A program made the translations under genes and the position numbers. This document shows, one piece after another, positions 34,240-42,820 of a stretch of DNA of 64,000 nt. The stretch comes from Halorubrum xinjiangense. GTDB taxonomy: Archaea; Halobacteriota; Halobacteria; Halobacteriales; Haloferacaceae. Where the stretch lies: positions 124,001 to 188,000 of the forward strand of contig NZ_FNBO01000006.1 in NCBI RefSeq assembly GCF_900102375.1, written 5' to 3'. The notes under the pieces are model-generated. The model worked only from the letters and a program-made list of their open reading frames with translations, was not told where the DNA came from and searched no databases. Position 1 is the stretch's first letter. Each line of letters starts with the position of its first letter.

Positions 34240-35256
34240 ATGAACCGCGGGCAATCGTTCCTCCTCCTCCTCATGGGGTCGGTCGCGCTCTTGACCCTCT
34301 TCGTCATCCTCCCGTTCGTCGAGTACGTGGTCGCCTCGGCGATCCTCGCGTTCGTCCTCTACCCGTTCCACCGCCGGCTCACCCGCTGGCTCCGCCGGCG
34401 CATCTCGAAGCGCTTCGGGCAGATGCTGTCGGCGCTGACTCTCATCTTCTCCGCCATCGTCGCCGTAATCCTCCCGCTCGCGTACATCACGTGGGTGTTC
34501 GTCCGCGACCTCACCGCCATCGCGGCGGGCGAGTCCTCCGTCGACGTCGCGGCGATCGAAGCGGAGATCGCCGCGATCACGGGTCAGGACCCGGAGGTCG
34601 GCGACGCGCTCCAGACGATCGGCGAACTCCTCATCCAGACGCTGTTCGGCGGCTTAAGCGGCGTGCTCACCACGACGATCCGGGCGTCCGTCGGCCTCTC
34701 GCTCGCGCTGTTTCTGGTGTACTACACCCTCATCGACGGCCCGGCGTTCGTCAAGTGGATCCGGGACACGAGCCCGCTTCCCCCGGACGTCACCGCCGAC
34801 CTCGTCGACCGCGTCGACGTGATGACCCGCGGCGTCGTCATCGGTCACATCTCGGTCGCGCTGCTCCAGGCGCTGGTCGCCGGGGTCGGCCTGTGGGCGG
34901 CCGGGATCCCGAACGTGGTGTTCTGGACGTTCGTGATGGCGGTGCTGGCGCTGTTGCCGCTCATCGGCGCCTTCTTCGTGTGGGGGCCGGCGGCCGCCTA
35001 CCTCGTTATCGTTGATCAGGTGACCGCCGGGATATTCCTCGCCGTCTACGGCGTCGCGGTGATCGCGATGGTGGACAACTACGCTCGGCCGCTCGTCATC
35101 GACCAGCAGGCGCATCTGAACCCGGCGGTCATCCTCCTCGGCGTGTTCGGCGGTATCTACTCCGTCGGGTTCACCGGGCTGTTCGTCGGCCCCATCGTGA
35201 TCGGCGTGCTCGCGGCCACGCTGGAGACGTTCCGCGAGGACTACGACGCGATCTGA
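34240..35256 (+). CDS. AI-2E family (TqsA/PerM-like) transporter
   Basis: 338 residues with 7-8 membrane helices. The order is two helices at the N-terminus, a large loop at about 95-135, then a hydrophobic core with SVALLQALVAGVGLWAAGIP, LLPLIGAFFVWGPAAAYL and DNYARPLVIDQQAHLNPAVI, the last being the best family marker. PerM/TqsA-type proteins export small molecules or act as Na+/H+ antiporters in haloarchaea-like settings, and the substrate here is unknown. Confidence 0.92.
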   Translation: MNRGQSFLLLLMGSVALLTLFVILPFVEYVVASAILAFVLYPFHRRLTRWLRRRISKRFGQMLSALTLIFSAIVAVILPLAYITWVFVRDLTAIAAGESSVDVAAIEAEIAAITGQDPEVGDALQTIGELLIQTLFGGLSGVLTTTIRASVGLSLALFLVYYTLIDGPAFVKWIRDTSPLPPDVTADLVDRVDVMTRGVVIGHISVALLQALVAGVGLWAAGIPNVVFWTFVMAVLALLPLIGAFFVWGPAAAYLVIVDQVTAGIFLAVYGVAVIAMVDNYARPLVIDQQAHLNPAVILLGVFGGIYSVGFTGLFVGPIVIGVLAATLETFREDYDAI

Positions 35257-35292
35257 GCCGGATTTAAGCCCGCTCCCCGCGAACGTCACCCC

Positions 35293-35805
35293 ATGGCGAC
35301 GACCGCGACCTCCCGACTCCCGGACCGACGCGACGCGCTCCGCATCGCCGGTGCGGCGGTCGCCGTCAACCTGATCGGCGCGCTCGGCGTCCCGTTCACC
35401 GCGACCGAGAGCGCGTGGTTCGCGTCGCTGGAACTGCCGGCGTTCTACCCGCCGGGCTGGGCGTTCGGCGTCGTCTGGCCGATACTGTACGCGCTGTGCG
35501 GCGCCGCGGCCGCGCTCGTCTCCCTCGCCGGGCGCGACGGCGGAGCGCCGACGGGACGCGTTCGGACCGCGCTCGCGCTGTTCAGTGTCCAACTCGTCGT
35601 CAACGTCGCGTGGTCGCCAGTCTTCTGGGGACTCGAACGCCCGGACCTCGGGCTCGTCGTCCTCGTCGTCCTCCTCCCCTTGGTCGTCGCGACGATACGG
35701 GCCTTCGACCGCGTCGACCGCCGCGCGGCGGCGCTGCTCCTCCCCTATCTCGCGTGGGTCTCCTTCGCGACCGCGCTCAACTACGCGATCTGGGCGCTCA
35801 ACTAG
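35293..35805 (+). CDS. TspO/MBR family membrane protein
   Basis: 170 residues with five predicted helices and the family pattern: SLELPAFYPPGWAFGVVWPILYAL (in pieces), NVAWSPVFWGLERPDLGL and LLLPYLAWVSFATALNYAIW. TspO binds porphyrins and modulates tetrapyrrole transport or breakdown. In haloarchaea the role is untested. It is the only gene of this group near the haem genes at the other end of the window, but 25 kb away. Its stop overlaps the convergent GNAT gene by 4 bases. Confidence 0.9.
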   Translation: MATTATSRLPDRRDALRIAGAAVAVNLIGALGVPFTATESAWFASLELPAFYPPGWAFGVVWPILYALCGAAAALVSLAGRDGGAPTGRVRTALALFSVQLVVNVAWSPVFWGLERPDLGLVVLVVLLPLVVATIRAFDRVDRRAAALLLPYLAWVSFATALNYAIWALN

Positions 35806-36437
35806 CGCTCCCTCGCGGAGTCCGTCCCGCCTTCCACCTGCGGCGGGCCGCGCTCCAGTCGCTCGGCGACGAACCGGCGCTCGGCCCGGCTCAGTTCCCC
35901 GTCCGTCTCGCGGAACGCCGCCAGCCCCTCGCGGTAGCGCTCGGGGTCGACGTCCGCGGGCGACCCGGCCGGGCGCTCCAGTTCCAGTTCGGCGATCCCC
36001 GTGCGCTCGCCGGTGTACGCGAAGCCGCACTTGTGGCACGCCTCGTACGCGAACGGGTTGTTGACGGCGATCCGCACCCGGTCGAAGCCGGCGACCGCGA
36101 GGTCGGCGACGGTCTCGTCGATCAGCCGCGGGCCGATACCCTCGCCGCGCCGCGCGGCGTGGACGGTGACGTACCGCAGCCGACAGCAGGCCGGGTCGGT
36201 CCGGTCGGACGAGAACGAGACGGCCGCGATCACGTCTTCGTCGAACGCCGCGGGGTCGACCGTGTCGGGCAGCGGTTCGTCGGGCTCCCAGTCGGGGGCG
36301 GCCGGGCGCCCGTCCGGCGTCCGGATCACCGACTTGCCCGGCGCGCCGACGACGAACTTTCCGGCGTACGCGAACGCCCGGTAGTCGAGCCGGAGGGTCT
36401 CCCCCTCGCCGGGCGGGCACACGAGCGCGTACTCCAT
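35802..36437 (-). CDS. GNAT family N-acetyltransferase
   Basis: 211 residues from ATG 36437 (MEYALVCPPGEGETLR). The GNAT core is at about 95-150: LRYVTVHAARRGEGIGPRLIDETVADLAVAGF (in pieces) with the acetyl-CoA loop RRGEGIG, then VNNPFAYEACHKCGFAYTGERTG. The N-terminal 90 residues are a divergent start and the last 50 an acidic/charged tail. The substrate is unknown. TATTTAC at about 36463-36469 is its TATA candidate and is shared by the divergent methyltransferase gene. Confidence 0.85.
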   Translation of the reverse strand: MEYALVCPPGEGETLRLDYRAFAYAGKFVVGAPGKSVIRTPDGRPAAPDWEPDEPLPDTVDPAAFDEDVIAAVSFSSDRTDPACCRLRYVTVHAARRGEGIGPRLIDETVADLAVAGFDRVRIAVNNPFAYEACHKCGFAYTGERTGIAELELERPAGSPADVDPERYREGLAAFRETDGELSRAERRFVAERLERGPPQVEGGTDSARER

Positions 36438-36507
36438 GGGCGCCGTACGGCGGCGAGAGCGTAAATAGGCCGGTGGCTCTTTGACCCTCGCCGCGCTCGT
36501 CTCTGCC

Positions 36508-37083
36508 ATGTACGGACTCGGCGACGTGGACTTCTTCGACCGGGTGGCGCCGCTGTACGACCTCGCGATGCCGCCGGCGGACGGCGAGGCGCTCGCCGCG
36601 GGGCTCGACCACGCCGCGCGGCCGATCGAGCGCCTCCTCGACGTCGGCGGCGGGTCGGGCCGCGCGGCGGCCGCGCTGACCGGTCCCGATATCACGGTCG
36701 TCGACGCCTCCGTCGAGATGCTCTCGCGGGCGCGTCGCGGCCGCGGGCTCTCCGGCGTCGCCGGCGACGCGGGGGGACTTCCGTTCCGCGACGCGAGCGT
36801 CGACGCGATCACGGTCGTCGACGCGTTTCATCACCTGCCGGATCAGGACGCAGCGCTCGCGGAGGCGGCGCGGGTGCTCGCGCCCGGCGGCGCCCTGGTC
36901 GTCCGCGAGTTCGACCCGGCGCACCCGCTCGGCCGGCTGCTCGTCGCCGGCGAGCACGCGATCGGAATGGACTCGCGGTTCCGAACGCCGAGCGACCTCG
37001 CGGCCGCGATGGACGACGCCGGCCTCGATCCGCGGATCGTCGACCGCGGGTTCGGCTACACGGTCGTCGGCGTCCGCCGCTGA
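36508..37083 (+). CDS. Class I SAM-dependent methyltransferase
   Basis: 191 residues from the ATG at 36508 (MYGLGDVDFFDRVAPLYD). SAM-binding motif I is LLDVGGGSGRAAA at about 44-56. Motif II is ITVVDASVEML, and DAFHHLPDQDAALAEAARVL is the UbiE/COQ5-type post-motif. It probably methylates a small molecule, and the substrate is not deducible. It is divergent from the GNAT gene and convergent with the AAA gene. Confidence 0.87.
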   Translation: MYGLGDVDFFDRVAPLYDLAMPPADGEALAAGLDHAARPIERLLDVGGGSGRAAAALTGPDITVVDASVEMLSRARRGRGLSGVAGDAGGLPFRDASVDAITVVDAFHHLPDQDAALAEAARVLAPGGALVVREFDPAHPLGRLLVAGEHAIGMDSRFRTPSDLAAAMDDAGLDPRIVDRGFGYTVVGVRR

Positions 37084-37135
37084 ATCGCCGGGTTCGCGGG
37101 TGGTCCGATTCCGGCCGCGGAAAAGGAGACGCGCG

Positions 37136-38593
37136 TCAGTCCTGCGTCCGTCCCTGCGGCTCGGCGCCGCGGGTCGGGTCCGGGGAGCCCTCGTCGCGGC
37201 CGCCCTCCCCGCCGTGGTCGTGGTCGCCGTGATCGTGGTCGTGATCGCCGTGGTCGTGTGCGTCGTTCGAGCCCGTCTCGCCGAGGACCTCGGCGCCCTC
37301 CCCGTCGATCATGTCCATATTCTTGAGGTTGTCGCGCTCCTCGAAGTCCGCGACCGCCGCCATCACGTCCGCCTGCGTGATCGTCATCCGGTCCTCGGTG
37401 AGCGCGCCGAGGACGGCCTCCCGGAGCACCATCCGGAGGTCGGAGCCGGTGAGGCCGGTGGTCCGGTCGGCGACCTCCTCGGGGTCGAAGTCGGCGATCT
37501 TCATCTCCTTTGTCACCACGCGGAGGATGTCCGCGCGCATGTCTCGATCCGGCTTGGGGAAGTTGACGATCTCGTCGAACCGGCGCCACGCGGCGGCGTC
37601 GAGCTGGTCCGGGTGGTTCGTCGCGCCGATGAGGAGGACCTCGTCGCGGACCAGCGACACCTCGTCGATCGACTTCAGGAGGGTGTTGACCGCGCGCTTC
37701 AAGGCGGCGTGCTCGTCCGAGCGACGGGTCTTCGCCACCGAGTCGAACTCGTCGATGAAGAGGATGCACGGCGAGAGCCGCTTGGCGACCTCGAAGCTCT
37801 TCTCGACGTTCTTCGACGTTTCGCCGAGGTACTGGCTCGTGATCATCGAGAGCTTCACCTCGACGAACGGGAGCCCGAGCTCGTGGGCGAGCGCACGCGA
37901 GACGGTGGTTTTCCCGGTGCCCGGCGGGCCGACGAACAGCAGCTTTCCGATCTCGCGCAGGCCGATCTCCGCGAGGTACTCGCGGTGTTCGATCGCCTTG
38001 ACGATCTTCTGGATCTCGCCCTCCTGGTCGCCGGTCAACACGAGATCGGCCAGCGTCGTCTCGATCTCTTCGGGCGCGCGGACGTTGACGAGGTCGAGCA
38101 TCTCCCCGTCCTCGTCCTCGTCGAAGTACTCCGCGAGCAGCGCGTCGATCCAGACGCGGTCCGCCTGGACCGGTCGCACGTCGTCTCGGGCCTCCTCGCG
38201 GGTCACCGGCGCCGTCAGGTCCTCGGCGGCCTCCATGGCGGCGACGATCGTCGGGTTCCCGGCGATCCGGTCGTCGCCCGCGCGGTCGCGGTACCACTCC
38301 AGCCCCATCGACGGCTGGGTCAGCGATATCTCGCCGGAGAACTCCGTCCGCTGGGTGAAGAGGAGGTCGGAGACCGCCTCCCACGGCCGCTCGACGCCGG
38401 TCGCGGTGCGGGTGGTCTCGTCGGTCGCCTTCAGCGGTCGCTCCACGCCGCCGGGGGCATCTTCGGCGGCGTCGGCCGACCAGAACACCTGCCGGAAGCG
38501 CGGCGGCAGGTCGTTCTCGTCGAGGTCGCGGTCCTGCGTGTAGAAGTGCGTCGTCAACACGAACTCGACAACGTCGAGCGCCGGGTCACTCAT
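37136..38593 (-). CDS. AAA+ ATPase with His-rich C-terminus
   Basis: 485 residues with one AAA module in its middle: Walker A VGPPGTGKTTVSRALA near 220, Walker B ILFIDEFDSV near 280, sensor 1 LLIGATNHPDQLD, arginine finger region AAWRRFDEIV, and a C-terminal four-helix lid. It is closest to PAN/Cdc48-like single-module ATPases. The N-terminal 200 residues are specific to haloarchaea. The tail has HDHGDHDHDHGDHDHGG, another His-rich repeat in this window. Its partner or substrate is unknown. Confidence 0.9.
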   Translation of the reverse strand: MSDPALDVVEFVLTTHFYTQDRDLDENDLPPRFRQVFWSADAAEDAPGGVERPLKATDETTRTATGVERPWEAVSDLLFTQRTEFSGEISLTQPSMGLEWYRDRAGDDRIAGNPTIVAAMEAAEDLTAPVTREEARDDVRPVQADRVWIDALLAEYFDEDEDGEMLDLVNVRAPEEIETTLADLVLTGDQEGEIQKIVKAIEHREYLAEIGLREIGKLLFVGPPGTGKTTVSRALAHELGLPFVEVKLSMITSQYLGETSKNVEKSFEVAKRLSPCILFIDEFDSVAKTRRSDEHAALKRAVNTLLKSIDEVSLVRDEVLLIGATNHPDQLDAAAWRRFDEIVNFPKPDRDMRADILRVVTKEMKIADFDPEEVADRTTGLTGSDLRMVLREAVLGALTEDRMTITQADVMAAVADFEERDNLKNMDMIDGEGAEVLGETGSNDAHDHGDHDHDHGDHDHGGEGGRDEGSPDPTRGAEPQGRTQD

Positions 38594-38651
38594 CCGCGGC
38601 TAGTAGCGCCGGGACGCGGTTAAGAGCGTCGAAGCGCCGGCGGGAAGCAGC

Positions 38652-38756
38652 GGGTTCGCCGGCGGAAGGCAGGTGGAACGTCGGAAGGAATCGGAGGGTT
38701 CGCCGGCGGGAGGCGGGCGGAACGTCGGGAGAAATTGGGGGTTCGCCGGCGGCGGG
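38652..38756. repeat. 44-base direct repeat upstream of idi
   Basis: GGGTTCGCCGGCGG starts at 38652, 38696 and 38739, so units of 44 and 43 bases repeat about 2.4 times, with GGAACGTCGG in each. Only one short unrelated A/T patch (AATCCTTATTAG near 38781-38792) lies between them and idi, and this would be its promoter. Confidence 0.75.
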
Positions 38757-38815
38757 TGGGGACGCTCGGCCGCCGTATCGAATCCTTATTAGCGCTGGTC
38801 CGCGACGTACCGCGC

Positions 38816-39430
38816 ATGAGTTCCGAAGACGCGGGCGAGCCGGGCGACCCCGCCGGCACCGGCGCGAGCGACACCGGCGGCGAGAGCGAGACGGACCACG
38901 AGAACGCGCTTCAGGACGTCATCGCCGTCGACCCTGAGGACGTCGCGCAGGGGACGGTGAACCGACTCGACGCGCACACCGGCGACGGGATCCGCCACCG
39001 CGCGTTCACCTGCCTCGTCTTCGACAGGGACGGTCGGATCCTGTTGGCCCAGCGCGCGCCGAACAAGCGACTGTGGGACGGCCACTGGGACGGCACGGTC
39101 GCCTCCCACCCGGTCGAGGGGCAGTCCCAGGAGGACGCCACAGAGCAGCGCCTCGAAGAGGAGCTGGGCATCTCGCCCGACCAGTACGACGACCTCCGCG
39201 TGACTGACAAGTTCGAGTACAAGCGCTATTACCCCAACGAGGGCGTCGAGTGGGAGGTGTGCGCGGTGCTGAAGGTCACCCTCGACGACACCGCCTTGGA
39301 CCCGGACGACGAGGAGATCGGCGGCATGCTGTGGGCCGACTACGACCACCTCCACGAGAACCCCGGACTGTACCGGCAGCTCCGACTCTGCCCGTGGTTC
39401 GAGATCGCGATGCGGCGCGACTTCTCCTGA
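38816..39430 (+). CDS. idi: Isopentenyl-diphosphate delta-isomerase, type I
   Basis: 204 residues. It interconverts IPP and DMAPP for archaeal lipid, carotenoid and quinone synthesis. It has a Nudix fold with RHRAFTCLVFDRDGRILLAQR (in pieces), a Cys in the active site region (FTCLVF), and EEELGI as the Nudix-like E-rich motif. YYPNEGVEWEVCAVL holds the second active-site residues. The first 30 residues are an acidic low-complexity arm. Some haloarchaea have a type II enzyme as well, and it is not in this window. Confidence 0.94.
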   Translation: MSSEDAGEPGDPAGTGASDTGGESETDHENALQDVIAVDPEDVAQGTVNRLDAHTGDGIRHRAFTCLVFDRDGRILLAQRAPNKRLWDGHWDGTVASHPVEGQSQEDATEQRLEEELGISPDQYDDLRVTDKFEYKRYYPNEGVEWEVCAVLKVTLDDTALDPDDEEIGGMLWADYDHLHENPGLYRQLRLCPWFEIAMRRDFS

Positions 39431-39532
39431 TCGGTCCCGGTCGCCCGGCCGCCTCCGGGCGGGTCACTTCTGCGCCGGCCTCCGTCCGAATCGAAGCGGC
39501 GAGTTGAAGGCGCTCCCGCGCCGCGATCCGGT

Positions 39533-40288
39533 ATGACCGTCGTCGCCCTGCTGGCGAACCCGCCCCGCGAGGGGCTTGTCGGAGCCGCGATCGCCGAGTC
39601 GACGCCGCTGTCGCCCGCCGAGGCGGCCGACCTCTACGAGGCGCAGTTCCGCGACGCCGTCCTCGCGGTCGACCGCTCCGGCGGCGAGCTCCTCGTCAAC
39701 TTCCCCGACGAGGACGACCTTCCCGCCGAGTACCGGACCGAGACGAGCCCGGAGGCGGAGCTGCGGACGCTCGTCGCGGACACCCTCGGCGGGACCGACG
39801 AGGTGCGCTTCGAGCGGCAGGTCGGCTCCTCATTCGGCGCGCGCGCCGGCAACACCGTCACGCACCTGCTGCGCGAGGAGGGCGCCGACTCCGTCGCGGT
39901 CGTCACCCCGACCGCGCCGCTGCTCTCGCGGACGAACGTCGACTCGGCGGCGATGAAGCTGCGGACGACCGAGATCGTCCTCGGCCCCTCGTCGAACGGG
40001 CGGGCGTACTACGCGGGCTTCACCGAGCCGATCGACTTCGACGGCGCGTTCGAGGCGCCGGCGCTGCCGACGCTCGCGGAGCGCGGCCGCGACGCGGACC
40101 GCTCGGTGGACTTCGTGGAACCGTCGCCCTCGCTGGAGACCGGCGAGGACCTGCTCGACGTGGTTCCCATGTTGCGGGCGCGGTTCGCGGCCGAGCGCGT
40201 GGTGCCGAACTACACGGCGGCGTTCGTCCACGAGAAGGGGCTAGACGTGATCGTCGAGGACGGCGAGCAGCGGCTGGTTCGGGACTGA
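39533..40288 (+). CDS. Unknown protein with possible nucleotidyltransferase-like fold
   Basis: 251 residues starting MTVVALLANPPREGLVGAAI. Repeated haloarchaeal features are PLSPAEAADLYEAQFRDAVLAV, GARAGNTVTHLL, LRTTEIVLGPSSNGRAYYAGF and the C-terminal AAERVVPNYTAAFV. The layout (N-terminal Rossmann-like strand, then a diverged GT-A type core with the GPSSNGRAYY loop) resembles DUF2064/rSAM-associated transferases. This is a weak fold-level guess. Confidence 0.6.
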   Translation: MTVVALLANPPREGLVGAAIAESTPLSPAEAADLYEAQFRDAVLAVDRSGGELLVNFPDEDDLPAEYRTETSPEAELRTLVADTLGGTDEVRFERQVGSSFGARAGNTVTHLLREEGADSVAVVTPTAPLLSRTNVDSAAMKLRTTEIVLGPSSNGRAYYAGFTEPIDFDGAFEAPALPTLAERGRDADRSVDFVEPSPSLETGEDLLDVVPMLRARFAAERVVPNYTAAFVHEKGLDVIVEDGEQRLVRD

Positions 40289-40353
40289 GACCGGCGAACG
40301 CGGCCGAGCGGCCCGGAGTTTTATTTTCGATCACTCGTAATACAGTTGTCACG

Positions 40354-41322
40354 ATGGCGCTGTCAGCGACGGACGTGGTCCGACGGGTAGTGTGGGGCCG
40401 CGATCGGCGTCGGATACGCGCGACGTGGCGGATCCTGCTCGGGTTCGGCGTGGTCCTCGGCGTCCTGCTCGGCGGCGGGCGCCTGCTTGAACGCGTCGAC
40501 CTGCCGAGCGTGCTGGTCAACGGACCGGTGGCGCTACTCGTGGTCGCCGCCCTCGGAGCGTACGCGCTGGTGGCTTCGCTCGTCCCCGGCGAGCGGCCAC
40601 TCCGCGGGTACGGGCTCGAAGTGGACCGTCGCTGGGCGCGTGACTTCCTTGCGGCGGTCGCGGCCGGGTGCGTCTTTCAGGGGCTGCTCACCGGCCTGCT
40701 GCTCGCGACCGGGTCCGGACGCGTCGTCGAGACCCTCTCTCCCGGCGTCGCGAGCGGCAACGGTGCCCCGGCGGTCGTCGTCGCGGTCGCGGCGACGGCG
40801 CTGGCGTTCGCCGCCATCGGACTCTGGGAGGAGCTGCTCTTCCGGGGAGTGTTCATCCTCAACGCGAGCGAGGGGCTCGCCGCGCGCGGGCTGTCCCCGC
40901 GGCGGGCGGTCTGGGCCGCAGGCGGCGCGAACGTTCTCGTCTTCGGTCCGGCGCATGCGCTCGTCGCCGCGCAGGGCGCGACCCCGCTTTTCGCCGCCGG
41001 GCAGGCGATGGCAGCGGCCGTCTACTTCGCGGCCGCCTACGTTCTCACCGGGAGCCTCGCGTTCCCGGTCGGGCTCCACTTCGCGACGAATTTCTGGGTC
41101 GCGTCGGTCTTCGGGCAGGCCGGCAGCGGGTTCCCGGCGCTCGTCCGGCTCGAACGGAGTCTCGGATCGGGGCCGGTGGAGTTGCTCTTGCTCGGCCTCC
41201 CGTCGCTTGCGCTGCTCGCTCTGATCGCCGCTTGGGTCCGCGTGACCCGGGGCAGCGTGACGATCGACGAGTCGCTGATGGAGGTGGTCCGGAGCCGACG
41301 CGGGTCGGCCGCCGCCGAGTAG
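40354..41322 (+). CDS. CPBP family intramembrane metalloprotease
   Basis: 322 residues, about eight membrane helices. The three CPBP/Abi motifs are present: GLWEELLFRGVF (EExxxR) near residue 155, FGPAHALV near 193, and HFATNFW (HxxxN) near 235. The family contains CAAX prenyl proteases (Rce1-like) and proteins used against bacteriocins. Archaeal members are suspected to cut membrane-associated C-termini. The target is unknown. TTTATTTTC at 40320-40328 is the TATA candidate about 28 bases upstream of the ATG. Confidence 0.9.
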   Translation: MALSATDVVRRVVWGRDRRRIRATWRILLGFGVVLGVLLGGGRLLERVDLPSVLVNGPVALLVVAALGAYALVASLVPGERPLRGYGLEVDRRWARDFLAAVAAGCVFQGLLTGLLLATGSGRVVETLSPGVASGNGAPAVVVAVAATALAFAAIGLWEELLFRGVFILNASEGLAARGLSPRRAVWAAGGANVLVFGPAHALVAAQGATPLFAAGQAMAAAVYFAAAYVLTGSLAFPVGLHFATNFWVASVFGQAGSGFPALVRLERSLGSGPVELLLLGLPSLALLALIAAWVRVTRGSVTIDESLMEVVRSRRGSAAAE

Positions 41323-41530
41323 GTTGCTCCTTCTCTCGGTGCGCTCGACAAGCGGCTCCCGCCGGATCGCCCGGCGAGAAGCCGAGAGAACGATAGCTTC
41401 AAACTCCTCGGGAGTGATCATCCGACAACGTCTCGTCGCGGTGATTTCCGTCGGTTCCAGTTCTGCTCGCCCGGTCGTACCACCGACGGTCGGGCGCTGG
41501 ACCGGACGACTCCGTCGAGACGACCGAACT

Positions 41531-41614
41531 GGTGGGATGGCAGAGTGGCCCATTGCGCCTGCCTTGAAAGCAGGTAGCCTCACGGCTTCCTGGGTTCGAA
41601 TCCCAGTCCCACCG
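41531..41614 (+). tRNA. tRNA-Ser (anticodon UGA)
   Basis: 84-base class II tRNA. The acceptor stem GGTGGGA pairs with TCCCACC in seven Watson-Crick pairs, and the discriminator base is G as in archaeal tRNA-Ser. The anticodon stem is CCTGC/GCAGG with loop CTTGAAA, anticodon TGA. A long variable arm (GCCTCACGGC) and a T-stem CTGGG/CCCAG with loop TTCGAAT follow. No intron is seen, and CCA is not encoded. The 208 bases before it (41323-41530) hold nothing else that I can recognise. Confidence 0.97.
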
Positions 41615-41692
41615 TGTCGAGCGCGGCGCACTCTCGCGCCGCGCGAGAACCGTGCGGGATTCGAATCAGAGAGCGACCGCAGGGAGCGACCG

Positions 41693-41714
41693 TGGTTCGA
41701 AATCCCAGTCCCAC
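41693..41714 (+). other. Duplicated 3' end of tRNA-Ser, attachment-site scar
   Basis: GGTTCGAAATCCCAGTCCCAC at 41694-41714 repeats the T-arm and 3' acceptor strand of the tRNA at 41593-41612, with a single inserted A. Another T-loop-like GGATTCGAATCAGA lies at about 41656-41669. The interval of about 100 bases is too short for an element, so this would be the remnant of an integration or repeated use of the tRNA as attachment site. The remainder of the 41615-41962 gap holds the sod promoter (ATTATCTTTAAC near 41912). Confidence 0.7.
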
Positions 41715-41962
41715 AGTAGCGCGTCCGGCACATTTTCGCCTCGGACGCGGCCCGTCTAGGAGTAACTTAAATCGGTTACACCTTCGTCCCGTCCGTCGGT
41801 CAGGACTGGCTTCCGGGCTCGCGCTCCTGTCTCCCGGAACCGCTACCACACCGCTGATCGCCTGAAGCGACCGGTAACACTCACGTCCGGTGACGCGTGG
41901 TACCGCGTGCCGCATTATCTTTAACAGGTTTCCGGCACATGTTCGTGATAGGTGATACAGAC

Positions 41963-42562
41963 ATGAGCTACGAACTCGATCCGCTTCCGTACGACTACGA
42001 CGCGCTGGAACCGCACATCTCCGAGCAGGTGCTCGAATGGCATCACGACACCCACCATCAGGGGTACGTAAACGGCTGGAATTCCGCCGAAGAGACGCTC
42101 GAAGAGAACCGTGAGTCCCACGACTTCTCTTCGTCCGGCGGGGCCATCCGCAACGTGACCCACAACTCCTCGGGCCACATCCTCCACGACCTGTTCTGGC
42201 AGAACATGTCGCCGGAGGGCGGCGACGAGCCCGAGGGTTCGCTGGCCGACCGCATCGAGGAGGACTTCGGCTCGTACGAGGCCTGGAAGGGCGAGTTCGA
42301 GGCGGCGGCCTCCGCGGCCAGCGGCTGGGCGCTTCTGGTGTACGACACGTTCTCGAACCAGCTTCGCAACGTCGTGGTCGACAAGCACGACCAGGGCGCG
42401 GTCTGGGGCGGTCACCCGATTCTCGCGCTGGACGTCTGGGAGCACTCCTACTACCACGACTACGGCCCGGCTCGCGGCGAGTTCGTCGACAACTTCTTCG
42501 AGGTCGTCGACTGGGAGGAGCCGTCGGATCGCTACGAGCAGGCCGTCGAGCTGTTCGAGTAA
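41963..42562 (+). CDS. sod: Superoxide dismutase (Mn/Fe)
   Basis: 199 residues from MSYELDPLPYDYDALEPH. It dismutates superoxide. Metal ligands are the His in WHHDTHHQGYV (His near 26), the His of HILHDLFW, and Asp and His of LDVWEHSYYHDYG. Haloarchaeal enzymes are usually Mn-bound. ATTATCTTTAAC near 41912 predicts a start of transcription at about 41940. A Met 24 bases upstream (MFVIGDTDM) is another possible start. A T-tract at 42603-42607 after the stop may end the transcript. Confidence 0.97.
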   Translation: MSYELDPLPYDYDALEPHISEQVLEWHHDTHHQGYVNGWNSAEETLEENRESHDFSSSGGAIRNVTHNSSGHILHDLFWQNMSPEGGDEPEGSLADRIEEDFGSYEAWKGEFEAAASAASGWALLVYDTFSNQLRNVVVDKHDQGAVWGGHPILALDVWEHSYYHDYGPARGEFVDNFFEVVDWEEPSDRYEQAVELFE

Positions 42563-42649
42563 GCGCGTTCGAGAGGACGCGTTACGCGCGTCGAGATCCG
42601 CATTTTTCGCAGTACGTCGCCCGAGGAGTGACGGATTCGTTGAGACCGG

Positions 42650-42820
42650 CTGGTTTGTCAGTAATCGGCGGTCGATCAGCGGATAACATCTCCGAATACC
42701 CAGTCGCTCGCTTATAAATAGCTAACCGCGGATCGGCGGAGAACACTTCCAAATCCCCAGCCGCCCGGTTATAAATGGCTGACTACGGATCGGCGGCAAA
42801 CACCCCCAAAGCCCCAGTCG
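42650..42820 (-). repeat. Three 57-base units following element copy C
   Basis: Units start (minus strand) at 42820, 42763 and 42706, exactly 57 bases apart. Unit 1 begins CGACTGGGGCTTTGG, unit 2 CGGCTGGGGATTTGG and unit 3 CGACTGGGTATTCGG, so divergence grows with distance from the element. Units 1 and 2 end in ATTTATAA. Unit 3 has lost this box. Fixed length with drifting sequence argues against a simple slippage origin alone. Confidence 0.8.

Noticed and set aside
41580-41915. Minus-strand frame over the tRNA 3' end
   Set aside because: It translates the reverse complement of the tRNA and its duplicated T-arm (FEPRKP-type peptide), a common artefact.
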